Positions 12,013 to 21,900 of a stretch of 64,000 bases of DNA are shown piece after piece. A program made the translations under genes and the position numbers. Where the stretch lies: NCBI RefSeq assembly GCF_008831285.2, contig NC_045149.1, positions 1,428,001 through 1,492,000 of the forward strand. The letters run 5' to 3'. Source of the stretch: Nymphaea colorata (lineage: Eukaryota; Streptophyta; Magnoliopsida; Nymphaeales; Nymphaeaceae). Each line of letters starts with the position of its first letter. Within the stretch, counting starts at the first letter, position 1. The notes below the pieces were generated by a model. It was not told the DNA's origin, did not search any database, and saw nothing but the letters and a program-made list of their open reading frames with translations.

Positions 12013-14618
12013 AATTATATGAGTTACAGAAGAGGATTGAAGATATAACTAGTAATTTCGATGAATATAGTATATTTAAGGAGACTCCAAACTTAATCAA
12101 CCTATTAGTAGGAAAGGATCTTATAAGCGCTAAATATTATTTATATAAATACCTACCTCAAGATATTTATAATAGTAATATAGATCAGTTTGGTCAATAT
12201 ATGCTGGAGGCTATCATTATATATGTCCTAGGGGTGTTGTACAACTGTATTCAAGAGTCCTCGGTTGTGAGGGTATCTACATTGGTGGACCGGCTAGATA
12301 GCACAGTTCGAACACAGGCTAATATAATCAATAAGAAAAACATGGTTAGTAGTACAGCAACAAATAGTCGAGTTGATAGTAGTAAGGAAGGTGATATCAA
12401 GCATAAAAAAAAAAATGAAATAGGTCAAAGATTGTTCGAGTTCATGATTGATAGAAAGTTGATCCATATTGAAACCTTTGCAGATGATGATAAGAAAGCT
12501 GTAGTGAAAAAGAAAGGAAATGGTTATTTAAAATCCAATTTATTCGCAGTATGTAATTTTAACTTAAGTCTAATCCCGTTGAAACTCAATCTTCCAATGG
12601 TTTGCAAGCCATTAAATTGGGAACACATATCGGAAAAATCATTTCATTTTGACTTTGAGATAAGGAAGCCTTTTCTGTTATCGGATATGATAGGCGGTTA
12701 CTTAAGCTGTCCTACCTTAGATATATATAATAGTTTTCGTCTGAATTCTTCCTTAAATAATAGTTTTCGTCTGAATTCTTCCTTAAATAATAGGTTTAGT
12801 CTGATATCATCCCGTAACCTTAGCAATTTTAATATTGAATTAGAAGATGATAGGTATAAGGAAATGTGCAACATATTGAATGGGCTTCAGAAACAAGGAT
12901 TTCAGATAAATCATCAAATATTTGAGTTCATTAAGAACAATTGTGCTACTTTAGAAAAAAGAGGTCTTCTTATGCCTGGAATACTAGCACACGTGAATCT
13001 GAAAGAAGCCTACGATCTTCTGAGGAGAAAATATTACCAGAATGAGGATATAAAGACAGTTTGTAGTCTGAGTGTTCTCTTAAAGGAATTAGCTAATAGG
13101 GTGCAGACTGCTAGGTATCAAGATTTAATAATCAGGCTAGTGTCCGCATACGAGGATTATGTATTTTATCTGCCTGCCTTTATGGACTTCCGTGGTAGAA
13201 TCTACCGCTCAGGTATTTTGCATTTTCATGAGCGTGATTTAGCTAGAAGTTTAATAGTATTTGCCAATAATCATCAAGAAGGAAGCAACCTGTCGGCTAA
13301 GGACACAGTAGCCTATTCAGCAGCCTTTAAGTATAAGAAATTCTATCTTTATGATGAAGCTCTTCAATGGTATAAGGAAAAACAGAGTTTGATCTATGCT
13401 TCTGATGATAGTTTAATAAGCTTCGCAAAGGGCGCTAGTGATCCATTTCAGTTCATAGCCAAGGTCCTGTGTGACGATAGAGTTCAAGAATCTAATAGCA
13501 TACCAATAACTCAAGATGCTGTTGCCAGTGCTTATCAGATCATGAGTTATTTATTGCTTAACGAAGAAATGGCTAGGAGAACGAATCTGATTCCCCACCC
13601 TGATGGGAAAATACAAGATGTATACATGTACTTGCTATATGATTTTAAGGAATTTTTGCATCATCGAATAAATAATAAGTTACAGATGGAAATCATTGAA
13701 TCTAAGTTAGATAGAAAGCTCATCAAAAGTCTATTCATGCCATTGATCTATGGGAAGACATTTATCAGCATGGAAAAGGATATTAGGCAAAAATATGGTG
13801 AATTGCTTAGTCGAAAGGATAGCTATAACCTCGCTATACTGAGCAATGAATTTTGGATCCATAAATATCCAGATATAGTCAATATTATGAAGTTGATTAC
13901 CATCATTAGTTGGTTTTGTTCAGTAATGGATAAAGCGGTTGTCTACAGTATACCATATTTCACTACAAAACAGGATTATATGTCTTTCGTCAAAGAAAGG
14001 ATAATGGTTTATGAAAGGACTAGCAAAAAGAGACGACAGGTTACTCTAAGTGTACCTACTATGAATAGGGATAAGCGAAAGACTCAATCCTCAGCATGCG
14101 CTAACTTTATTCATCAGAAGGATGCATACATTGCCATTCAAGTCGTAGAATCATTATTGAGAGAAGGAGCCCCTATATATACCGTACATGATAATTTTAT
14201 AACTACTCCGCCTTACGTCAGAATTGTACCTGATATATATACCAAGGTCTTTATTAATATGGGTCCTCCACTTAAAATTATTAATGAATTTATTAGGATC
14301 AATCTGATTACATCATACATTCGAGATAGTCATAACTCATCACCCTTATACTATAACCATAATTATCCTATGCCATCTGATTATCTTATTGAGATATTGA
14401 ATTCACTTTTACCTGATAATTCATCAACTAAAGATAAAATCAAATGGAAGAAAAAGGTATCAGAATTTGTTCAGTATTACAACAACTATGTAGATGCTGT
14501 ATGCAGTAATCAAGTGATTGATTCAGAGGATCTTTCTCCTTTCCTTATTCAAGAGAAGTGGAATCAATTTAAGAAACTTCTAGAGAACAGAAGTCATAAT
14601 TACAGCGTGCATTACTAA
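11661..14618 (+). CDS. rpo: Phage-type (single-subunit) DNA-directed RNA polymerase, linear-plasmid family
   Basis: The 985-residue frame is uninterrupted. Known family landmarks are in order: DFRGR (residues 509-513), motif A with catalytic Asp619 in QDAVASAYQ, motif B with Lys689 and Tyr697-Gly698 in KSLFMPLIYGK, the NFIHQKDA segment before the end, and motif C with His843-Asp844 in VHDNF. These match T7-like and mitochondrial RNA polymerases, and the DAxASAYQ form of motif A resembles what I recall of plasmid-encoded members. Length fits the family. It would transcribe plasmid genes in mitochondria. The first ATG is used; residues 1-18 are unusually hydrophobic, so Met26 (11736) is a possible alternative. 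The downstream gene starts 106 bp later on the same strand. A 30-bp duplication lies inside. Whether anything expresses it in the nucleus is unknown. Confidence 0.93.
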   Translation: MRYLFFLSSSIFFLNLSNVPETDPIMIIITDRKGNTLAHKRQNLRDTILKLSNMRYGIVRYSSQTIINEFWDDLYRDIEAKCIENEDPSRFNIQVIKLLNEYKMDKSQNQTMDLSENELYELQKRIEDITSNFDEYSIFKETPNLINLLVGKDLISAKYYLYKYLPQDIYNSNIDQFGQYMLEAIIIYVLGVLYNCIQESSVVRVSTLVDRLDSTVRTQANIINKKNMVSSTATNSRVDSSKEGDIKHKKKNEIGQRLFEFMIDRKLIHIETFADDDKKAVVKKKGNGYLKSNLFAVCNFNLSLIPLKLNLPMVCKPLNWEHISEKSFHFDFEIRKPFLLSDMIGGYLSCPTLDIYNSFRLNSSLNNSFRLNSSLNNRFSLISSRNLSNFNIELEDDRYKEMCNILNGLQKQGFQINHQIFEFIKNNCATLEKRGLLMPGILAHVNLKEAYDLLRRKYYQNEDIKTVCSLSVLLKELANRVQTARYQDLIIRLVSAYEDYVFYLPAFMDFRGRIYRSGILHFHERDLARSLIVFANNHQEGSNLSAKDTVAYSAAFKYKKFYLYDEALQWYKEKQSLIYASDDSLISFAKGASDPFQFIAKVLCDDRVQESNSIPITQDAVASAYQIMSYLLLNEEMARRTNLIPHPDGKIQDVYMYLLYDFKEFLHHRINNKLQMEIIESKLDRKLIKSLFMPLIYGKTFISMEKDIRQKYGELLSRKDSYNLAILSNEFWIHKYPDIVNIMKLITIISWFCSVMDKAVVYSIPYFTTKQDYMSFVKERIMVYERTSKKRRQVTLSVPTMNRDKRKTQSSACANFIHQKDAYIAIQVVESLLREGAPIYTVHDNFITTPPYVRIVPDIYTKVFINMGPPLKIINEFIRINLITSYIRDSHNSSPLYYNHNYPMPSDYLIEILNSLLPDNSSTKDKIKWKKKVSEFVQYYNNYVDAVCSNQVIDSEDLSPFLIQEKWNQFKKLLENRSHNYSVHY
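12731..12790 (+). repeat. 30-bp in-frame tandem duplication in the RNA polymerase gene
   Basis: Two identical 30-bp units start 'tagttttcgtctg' at 12731 and 12761. Because 30 is a multiple of three, the frame is kept and the protein repeats NSFRLNSSLN. It lies upstream of the conserved polymerase motifs, in a region likely to tolerate length change. Confidence 0.97.
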
Positions 14619-14724
14619 TTATGTAGATAATTATGTGAGGAGAAGCTATGGAAATAGCAGATAGGTAGGACTACTTAAGTAACTTAGTGCAAGGAGTATA
14701 TGAAATGAAATTCAAACTAAATGG

Positions 14725-15609
14725 ATGAAAAAACGACTCATGACTACCGGTCCTATGGAATTGGAGTTCTTTTTTGATGTAATGGAGCTTAACTATAAAC
14801 TGAATAATATTGAATATCCCAGGATTTCTAGTGTTGATATCAAATGTTTTAAAAATCGAATGATCAGTAACAATGATATTGAAAATGATATGCTATATGA
14901 TCCTATAATGGAACCATTGATTCAATCGTCGTTGGCACACTTCCTTTACATGAAAAAGAAGAATATGGATATGGATGACGAAAATAGGGAACAAACCCCA
15001 GATATCAAGAAATTCCATCCTAATTACATACGTTTTCAATTTCTGGATAACTTAATAGCAAATAAAGCATCAATCACACTAGGATCCTTTAAGCATTATG
15101 AATTGACACCAGATACATCATATATGGACAGAGGGAGACTGATGCAAAAAGTTGATGCTTTGTTACAGAATCCAATTCTAAAAAGATTGGTTGATTCCTT
15201 TATCAATAAACTACAGGTCAATGGTGATCAGGTTGATAGAATCTTAGGATTCGTTCAAACTCAAAGGAAACCAACTAAAGGTATAGGCTTGCTATATTTT
15301 GTACTGATGGACTTGTATTTAGAGCATCTTGATCATTTCATTTATGATACTATAAATCAATCTGGATTAAACTGTTTTTGGGCTAGGTGCCTGAATACCG
15401 CAATCCTTGGATTTACTGATGAGAAAACTGTATTCAAATTGAATGAGATTTTGCAGTTACACATCGTACTTCCAGCATGGGGTTTGGTTGCTAAAGTACG
15501 TTCAGGCACCAGGGGTGGTACAGTTCTTAGACCTTGGCAAGGTAAACTCTATATTAATATGGAGGGGCATCTACAATGGGAAAGACCTGAAAGTATCATA
15601 GAGATGTAA
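14725..15609 (+). CDS. Unknown linear-plasmid protein, 294 residues
   Basis: An intact frame lies 106 bp after the RNA polymerase on the same strand, ending 136 bp before the convergent DNA polymerase stop. I recognise no domain. The protein is rich in Asp, Asn, Lys and Ile in its first half. It has a hydrophobic segment around residues 184-205 (GLLYFVLMDLYLEHL) and a C-terminal part with several Trp and Gly residues (RSGTRGGTVLRPWQGKLY). There is no clear signal peptide, zinc-binding Cys/His cluster or nuclease motif. Its position in a plasmid expression unit suggests a role in plasmid upkeep, such as a DNA-binding or end-associated protein, but that is only inference. The start ATG at 14725 is the first in frame; the second in-frame Met is residue 6. 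Confidence 0.75.
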   Translation: MKKRLMTTGPMELEFFFDVMELNYKLNNIEYPRISSVDIKCFKNRMISNNDIENDMLYDPIMEPLIQSSLAHFLYMKKKNMDMDDENREQTPDIKKFHPNYIRFQFLDNLIANKASITLGSFKHYELTPDTSYMDRGRLMQKVDALLQNPILKRLVDSFINKLQVNGDQVDRILGFVQTQRKPTKGIGLLYFVLMDLYLEHLDHFIYDTINQSGLNCFWARCLNTAILGFTDEKTVFKLNEILQLHIVLPAWGLVAKVRSGTRGGTVLRPWQGKLYINMEGHLQWERPESIIEM

Positions 15610-15745
15610 TGATCACTCAGGTCTATGAGAGTGTTTATGATTTGTCAGGTTCTCTTGTGTCTGAGAATATAGTATGGTGTTAAAATGGACCGGTCTGACG
15701 GATGAACCGGAGAGTAGGGAGGTATGGAAGGGCCCACTCAAGTTC
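15610..15745. other. Convergent intergenic spacer of the plasmid
   Basis: This 136-bp gap separates the stop codons of the unknown protein (+) and the DNA polymerase (-). It has a GC-richer patch near 15688-15712 with repeated CCGG words that could form a weak hairpin. A shared termination site would be expected here, but no clear terminator is visible. Confidence 0.4.
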
Positions 15746-18601
15746 TTATTCATTTGGTTTTGGTCTATAGGGTGAGCTATTTTCATTGTCCTTCTTAGCC
15801 TTAGCCTTCTTAGCCTGACCTTTGGTTTTGTAGAGAGTTGGTTGAATAGTAGTGGTCTTTTGACCTTCAATAGTGGACTTACTGACTGATTCTTCATTTT
15901 TCTTCAAGAGTTCATATTGTAAAATAGTATTAGCATCTGGACTTCCTATGTCTATTACATCTATAGGTCGTGTGTCTATCCAGACATGATTGGAATCATA
16001 GACATTCTGTCTTTTATGACTATGTGGTAGTCGTAGTTTGATGAGAATCTCTTTTTTTCCAATCAGGAGTTTGTTCCAGTTGATTCTAAAATTAGCTACA
16101 GTGGGGATCTGACCCGTTAGAGATAGATCTGCTAATTGCTTTTTAAACCATTCAGATGTGACTAAATCTTTAGCTGGACCTTTGTGTTTAATAATTTGTC
16201 TATCATCTTCTATGTCTAACATATAACTTTTAGGTGCTAAGAAGATTCCTCTCTTGACATGGTCTTCGAGTTTAAACTTACCCAATTCAATGGAAGAGAT
16301 CAAATCGTCAGGAAGAGGACTTCCTAGAACTATTGAGTCAGTATCAGTATAGTAATAGTCAGGTCTGGAAATGTATGGGTACATATGAATACGAGCACAT
16401 GCAGTGATAGCAGCAGCCAATTGAACAGCCGACATCTTAGGAGCTTTCCATTCATCGTCGTCAGCAAAGCTACTATTGCTACTGTAATTGACCATATAAT
16501 AATGATCGGTCAGCTTCTCTGCAGATTTAAAATTATCCTTCCTCATCAATTCTTCATATTTCTTTTGATTGCAGATCTCTGTTACTGTACTTTCAGGATT
16601 CATACCAAATCTACCATATATGGAATTCATTAGAATCTTATAAATGTATGTCATAGCTTCATCACCAGCTTTCTTGGCTTCTAGTCTGCTTTCATAAAGG
16701 TTTGAGATGAAGCCTTCAAAAGGACTTGACTTCTTCTCAAACAAATAACCCCTCAGAGGAATGACATGGTAACCTAAATCGCGTGCAAACTTCAACTCTT
16801 CGCTATAAAAGACTCCAATGAATTTACCTGTAGGAAAGAGTAAAGTACCATATTTATCCTTATAGGGCAAGAATGGACGTGATATCTTAGTAGGACATAC
16901 TACATAGGCCTCAATAAAGCCAAACAAGCTATCCAATCCAACGCGCTCCAAATTATTCTTCTAGACAGGTATACCACAAGGCATAGGATAGGATTTCATA
17001 ATATGAGGATATAATGAGTTCACATCATAATAGTAAAGATTCTCACCATAGGGCTTATAGACATCAACATGACCCCCATAATAGCCACGCCTAATAAATG
17101 TGTCTTGGTTTCTTGTAGGTATATTAATATGAAAGGTCTCATCATCAAAATAATTCTTACGAAAGATTTTCAAGGCAAGCGATGATATTGTCATCACATC
17201 CTCGACATCAATACTGTATTTAGACCAATTAATCTCTTGAGCCTTCAACATCACACCACCTAAGATCAGGATATCTTGGCGAAGATATTTGATCAAATCC
17301 ACACTATTCAACAGAAGATTAGACACAGACAAATCCGCATGTGGGATAGAACCTTTGGATCCTAATTCAGGGCATAATGTCTTTCCCAATGTTTCCAGAG
17401 AGCTAGGCAGTAATGTGCAAGAATCTCTGAAACGAAATAATAACTTATCGCCAAGATAAACTTTCAACTCATAAAGTTTATGATTCCTCAACAATGTTTT
17501 GATTTTATACTTATTACCACGATCAACATAATACCTCTTACTGAAAATGCCATCAAATCGGGCAAAATTATGGAAATATACTGTTCGAAGACGAAAACCA
17601 CTATTTTTTTTCACATATTCTTCCAAAGTGAATAAAAACTCAAATAACATTTTTTCAGTCCTCTCTTCAAAGGTAGGATAAGCATTAATGTGGTTTTCAC
17701 TGAAAAAGGTTTGAATAGAATAGGAAGGTAGGGATGTTAGATCATCACCTGGCTTAACCACTAAGAAACCTGCAGCATAAGGAACATGAACATAATTCAA
17801 GACTATAGTCTCTAGATCGGCTACAATGAAAGGACGACATTCTTTTTGATGACCTTTGATAGCGCTGATTTTAGAGGGAATACGAGTTTGTTTATACATC
17901 AGTGATAGGACTTCGGGTAGATTACCACTGACGATTTCAGAATCCATAACATTTCTGATTCTTCCAAGAAGATTTGATATCTTAGGAAAGTCTAATGATT
18001 GACTGGAATCCTTAGATTCATAATAGATACGAATAAAGACACCTTTAATCACAGCATCATGATATTTCTCACCATTTAACCTAACAAATTGTTCAATCAT
18101 ATCATATATCCTCTTTTTGTGAAGTCTATTACCTACAGGATCACACAATGGAATAGCATGACCTAAAGTCAAGGATATATCATAGGATGCTGGTAATTGC
18201 ATAGTATATCCAATTGTAAATTTCACATACTCAGAATCAATATTGTAAGCGTACTGTTCGACCAACTGTATGAAGGCTAATGTTATAACTTCAAAATCAT
18301 TAGTTCGAGGGTATGGCTCTACAAAACTCATAGAAGCATAGATAGATCCAGGATAAAGAAGTGTAAATCGAACATAATCTGTAATACTTTGCAAACTTTG
18401 CCAAGAACTATATAAAGCATAATTGGTGAAATCAGAATAAAACCTCTTCTTGGTGAAATCAGAATAAAACCTCTTCTTGGTGAAATCAGAATCAAACCTC
18501 TGATTGGTGAAATCAGAATCAAACCTCTTAGTCACATATGACCTTTCATAAAACATAATACTAGACGCACGATTAAATAACATCATACTCACGCTCTCCA
18601 A
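15746..18601 (-). pseudogene. dpo: Family-B (protein-primed type) DNA polymerase, broken by one in-frame TAG
   Basis: The frame runs 951 codons with a single stop, TAG at 16963-16961 (codon 547). Before the stop: exonuclease motifs ExoI Asp262-x-Glu264, ExoII Asn345...Phe349-Asp350 and ExoIII Tyr439...Asp443, then YYGG (507-510) and polymerase motif A with Asp526 in DVNSLYP. After it: motif B KxxxNSIYG (Lys at codon 655), motif C YTDTDS (Asp codons 753 and 755) and a KxGPAK-type segment. This is the protein-primed organellar/plasmid/phage subclass. The roughly 255 residues before ExoI may include the terminal-protein region, as proposed for related plasmids. The C-terminus is Lys-rich. The stop falls between motifs A and B, so any product ending there lacks the catalytic core. 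Readthrough, or a recent mutation such as C to T, could explain it. Confidence 0.93.
18423..18530 (-). repeat. Four 27-bp in-frame tandem repeats in the DNA polymerase N-terminus
   Basis: Units begin 'ttggtgaaatcagaat' at 18423, 18450, 18477 and 18504. They encode four nine-residue blocks of the form (K/Q)RF(D/Y)SDFT(N/K) at about residues 25-60. Two units carry Asp and two Tyr in the variable place. The array keeps frame and lies well before the exonuclease motifs, so copy number could vary among plasmid copies. Confidence 0.97.
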
Positions 18602-18995
18602 TCAATGTGGCCTGGAACTGATCTAGCACCTCCTCCTCTTCCTATTCTTTATCGGTCCTCTTCCCCGTATTCTCGGCGGGTTCTGAACTTCATGGTACCG
18701 GGTCTCTACTACCCGGGTCTCTACTACTCTACTACTCTACTACTCTATTATTTAGTCTACTACTCTATTATTTAGTCTATTCCCCTAAAAGGGGGTATGA
18801 TATACAGGGTGGGTCTCTACTACTCTACTACTCTACTACTCTATTATTTAGTCTACTACTCTATTATTTAGTCTATTCCCCTAAAAGGGGGTAGGGGTTT
18901 TGGGGTGGGTCTCTACTACTCTACTACTCTACTACTCTATTATTTATTCTACTACTCTATTATTTAGTCTATTCCCCTAAAAGGGGGTAGTGGTT
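18602..18995. repeat. DNA-polymerase-side plasmid end with 96-bp tandem repeats
   Basis: Three units start 'gggtctctactactctac' at 18715, 18811 and 18907. The first two are 96 bp; the third is cut after about 89 bases by the host junction at 18995/18996. Each unit has internal 'tactactctattatttagt' subrepeats and a CCCCTAAAAGGGG hairpin core. A partial 'ccgggtctctactac' lies just before, at 18698-18714. The segment 18602-18700 forms the leader of the DNA polymerase. The array may be part of the plasmid's terminal or promoter region. It does not visibly match the leader at 11332. Confidence 0.93.
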
Positions 18996-21900
18996 TAGAT
19001 CAAAGTATGTGTTGATAAGGGGGTATGAGGCCATATTTATAGGAGATAGAAGGGGCAAATTCCCTTCAGATTTTCGATCTAGCACTAAATTTTTAGCATT
19101 CTTTCCCCTCTTCAACACTCCGAACCATAGGTTAAAAGTTGGATTGACATTGAGTGTGGAAAATGAACTAAGCAATAATATGAAGAAGAGAAAACACACT
19201 TCTAAAGCTTATTTTAAAACTTGAATAAATCAGAAAAATGTTTGTCCCAACCACATATAGTTATCGATTTCGATTCTATCTATGCAAGGGCATTCAACTA
19301 AAAATTCCACATGTTTCAATGACATACATGCGAATGGACGTTAAGCATGGAGTGTGAAAATCATGATAAATTTTTGAGATATAATGTGCATTAAGCTCAC
19401 ATGTGGATCTTGAATCTAGATTTGATGCTAAGATCTATATCTAAGTCCAGATCCAAAGAAAATTCTAGAAGGTGGATCCAGATGTGGTATTAAAATTTGA
19501 ATTATGATTCAATATCCAAGATCTAAAAAGAAAGTGTTGGAACTAGATCTATGAAGATAGATCAGATCTGAGACTTGGATATGAGATGCAAACATAGAAA
19601 TAAGACTTGGATACATAATCTGAATAAAAAATATGAAAAATGAAAAAAATGAAAATAGCAAGAACCGAGACATGGATAGAGTAGCACTTGGTGGGTTCAA
19701 GCTGTATGACATGGGCAGGACCTAGGTCATGTTCAGTTACTGAAAAAAGACTTTGTACAAACTCAGGCTGAGCGCAGGCTCAGCCTAAGTGCAGCCTTCG
19801 AAAAATTCAATTGTATGAGGAGGAATTGGGATAGGTTGAGCATAGGCTTAGACCTACTAGATACGTGGAACATTTATGAAAAACTAACATAAGTTCATGT
19901 AGCTCATAAGTTAGATTTATGAAAAATACATGCATGGTGACAAATGACCAAAATACCAATGTGTATGATTGTGGGCTCAAATGTGTTTGAATAAAATGAT
20001 GGGCTTCTACTAAGGATCTGGAATCAAAGAAAATCATTAACCAAGATCTATGTGACTTACACCCTATGTTTACGTAGAAAAATATGGCTAAAAAAGAAAA
20101 TAACCTTTTGCCCCTAAATAGAATCTGATTAAAATCTTGTTGGAAGATTCCAAATGAATTCTCTTGATCTCAATGTACCAACTTGCGTTTAGGTTCCTAA
20201 ATAGGTTCTGGTTAAAATCTTACTAAAAAAATCTTCCTAGATAGCTCCAAAAATTAAAAATAAATTTTTACCAAGCCGTATACAACACGTTTACAAAGTG
20301 AAATCAAGGAACACTATAAATATCAGATTCTTATTGAAATTTTCATATATGCAGTTGAGGACACTTGGGAAAGCTACTTACCTATAAGGACATCTTGAAA
20401 GATCAAAGAAATTCACTATAAGGACATGTTGAAAGATCAAAGAAATTCACTTTAATTTTGTAGTATTGAGCTCGACAACAATTTACAGAACGTAGCAACT
20501 ACTAGGAATGAGTGAATGAACTTAAACTAAACTAAAGGTGTATTAATTTACTCACGATAAACATAATCCCAACTCAATTTTGGCTCGCTCTATTAGGTTG
20601 AACTCAAATTCATCTCAAACCCCTAAAAAATAGTAGAGAGAAAGCACTCAGAACTAAATTGAATTCAAACTGAGATGAATGAACAAACTAAACTAATGAA
20701 AACTTGATTTATATGTGATAAACATGGCCCTAGCTCAGTTTTAGCTCAATATTCTAGGTTGAATTCAACTTCTGCTCAAACCTCTCGAAAATAGGAGAGA
20801 AAAGAGCTAGTAGAAATATATGCAAGTTAGTATATGATTAAAACTTGGGCTGAGTGGCTTAAAATCAGAAATGAAGCTTTTCTCCATTAAGGTAAACGTA
20901 TTTTGACTTGGTTGAGCTAAACATCATCGTTTTAAGTTCTCTGAGCTGATCTAAGCTATAGGGAAGCTGCCTACAGACTAGAATGACTTTGATGAGCTAA
21001 CTCTAGCGACTCTTGGGTTCGTGTAAAATGGAGAAATCACCTAATTGCTTAAATGTTAGGCAATTATTAGAAATGTTGGTGAAAATTCATATCTTTTGGG
21101 TGCAATGCCTGGATGTAGGGGCAAAAGAATAATTTTTATATTGGCCAACCTAGGTGATTTGGGTCTAGATGTTTAATGCTAGTGTAAAAAATGCTTGTTT
21201 GGCTCAAAAATGTCTCCTTGTCTATGAAATTTGATCATTTAAAATCTATTTGAAAATGTCATGGTTGAGGGTAAAATGGCCATTTGAACTTGTAAAAACT
21301 TTGAGTGTTCACAAATGCCCCTCTTTAATATTGAACTGGAAACTGTGCTTAGTACCAAAGAACGAACACCCATCTTGAGAATGACAATATTTTTGAAATG
21401 AAAATTTCAAAAATGAAATCCATTTTGAAATTAAAAAAAGTGCCCCAGTGTGAATAATGATGTGATGCTTGTGAAAATGCATGATTATGCTTGTGAAATA
21501 TATGCAGTGGAGTACTTGTTTGCATTGTGCACCAGAGTGTGAAAATCTCACATAAAATGTAAGTGCTTGTGAAAATACTTGGAGTTCTCGTGCCATAGTG
21601 CGAGTGCTTGCATGCTTGTTTGTGAAATTGTGAAATGTTCTAAATTAAAATAGGAGATGTCACGAAGATACAAAATATTATATCATGTTAGACAACTTCA
21701 AAATCCAAAATCTAAGATTTGAAATTGTGGTTCAATATCCACGATTTAATATTTGAGATCCAAAATCCAAGACACAAAATCCATAATCTAGTTTCTGAAA
21801 TCTGATATCCAAATCTGGAATCATAAATCCAAAATCCAAGATCTAAAATCCAAAATCCAGAATATAAGGTTCAAGTTGCAAAAGTCCAAATATCCATGAT

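Larger units (their letters stand above)
10613..18995. mobile_element. Linear mitochondrial plasmid (invertron) inserted in nuclear DNA
   Basis: The block holds a phage-type RNA polymerase, an unknown protein and a convergent family-B DNA polymerase. A DNA polymerase plus a single-subunit RNA polymerase is the hallmark gene pair of plant and fungal mitochondrial linear plasmids. Such plasmids normally have terminal inverted repeats and protein-bound 5' ends. Here the RNA-polymerase end is duplicated head-to-head, and the other end stops inside a 96-bp tandem repeat. I could not see a matching terminal repeat at the two outer ends, so the copy is probably incomplete. Both host junctions show at most 1-2 bp of shared sequence. 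The surrounding LINE, copia, gypsy and hAT remnants indicate a nuclear location. Three nearly unbroken genes point to a recent arrival. Confidence 0.9.

Noticed and set aside
15613-15897. A 94-codon minus-strand frame at the end of the DNA polymerase
   Set aside because: It overlaps the polymerase C-terminus in another frame and has no independent signal.
10613-18995. A Polinton/Maverick-type self-synthesising transposon
   Set aside because: It has a protein-primed-type DNA polymerase but no integrase, packaging ATPase, protease or capsid gene, and it carries a phage-type RNA polymerase, which points to a mitochondrial linear plasmid.
11332-18995. Matching terminal inverted repeats at the two plasmid ends
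   Set aside because: By eye the leader at 11332-11660 and the reverse complement of 18602-18995 do not align; the second end seems truncated.
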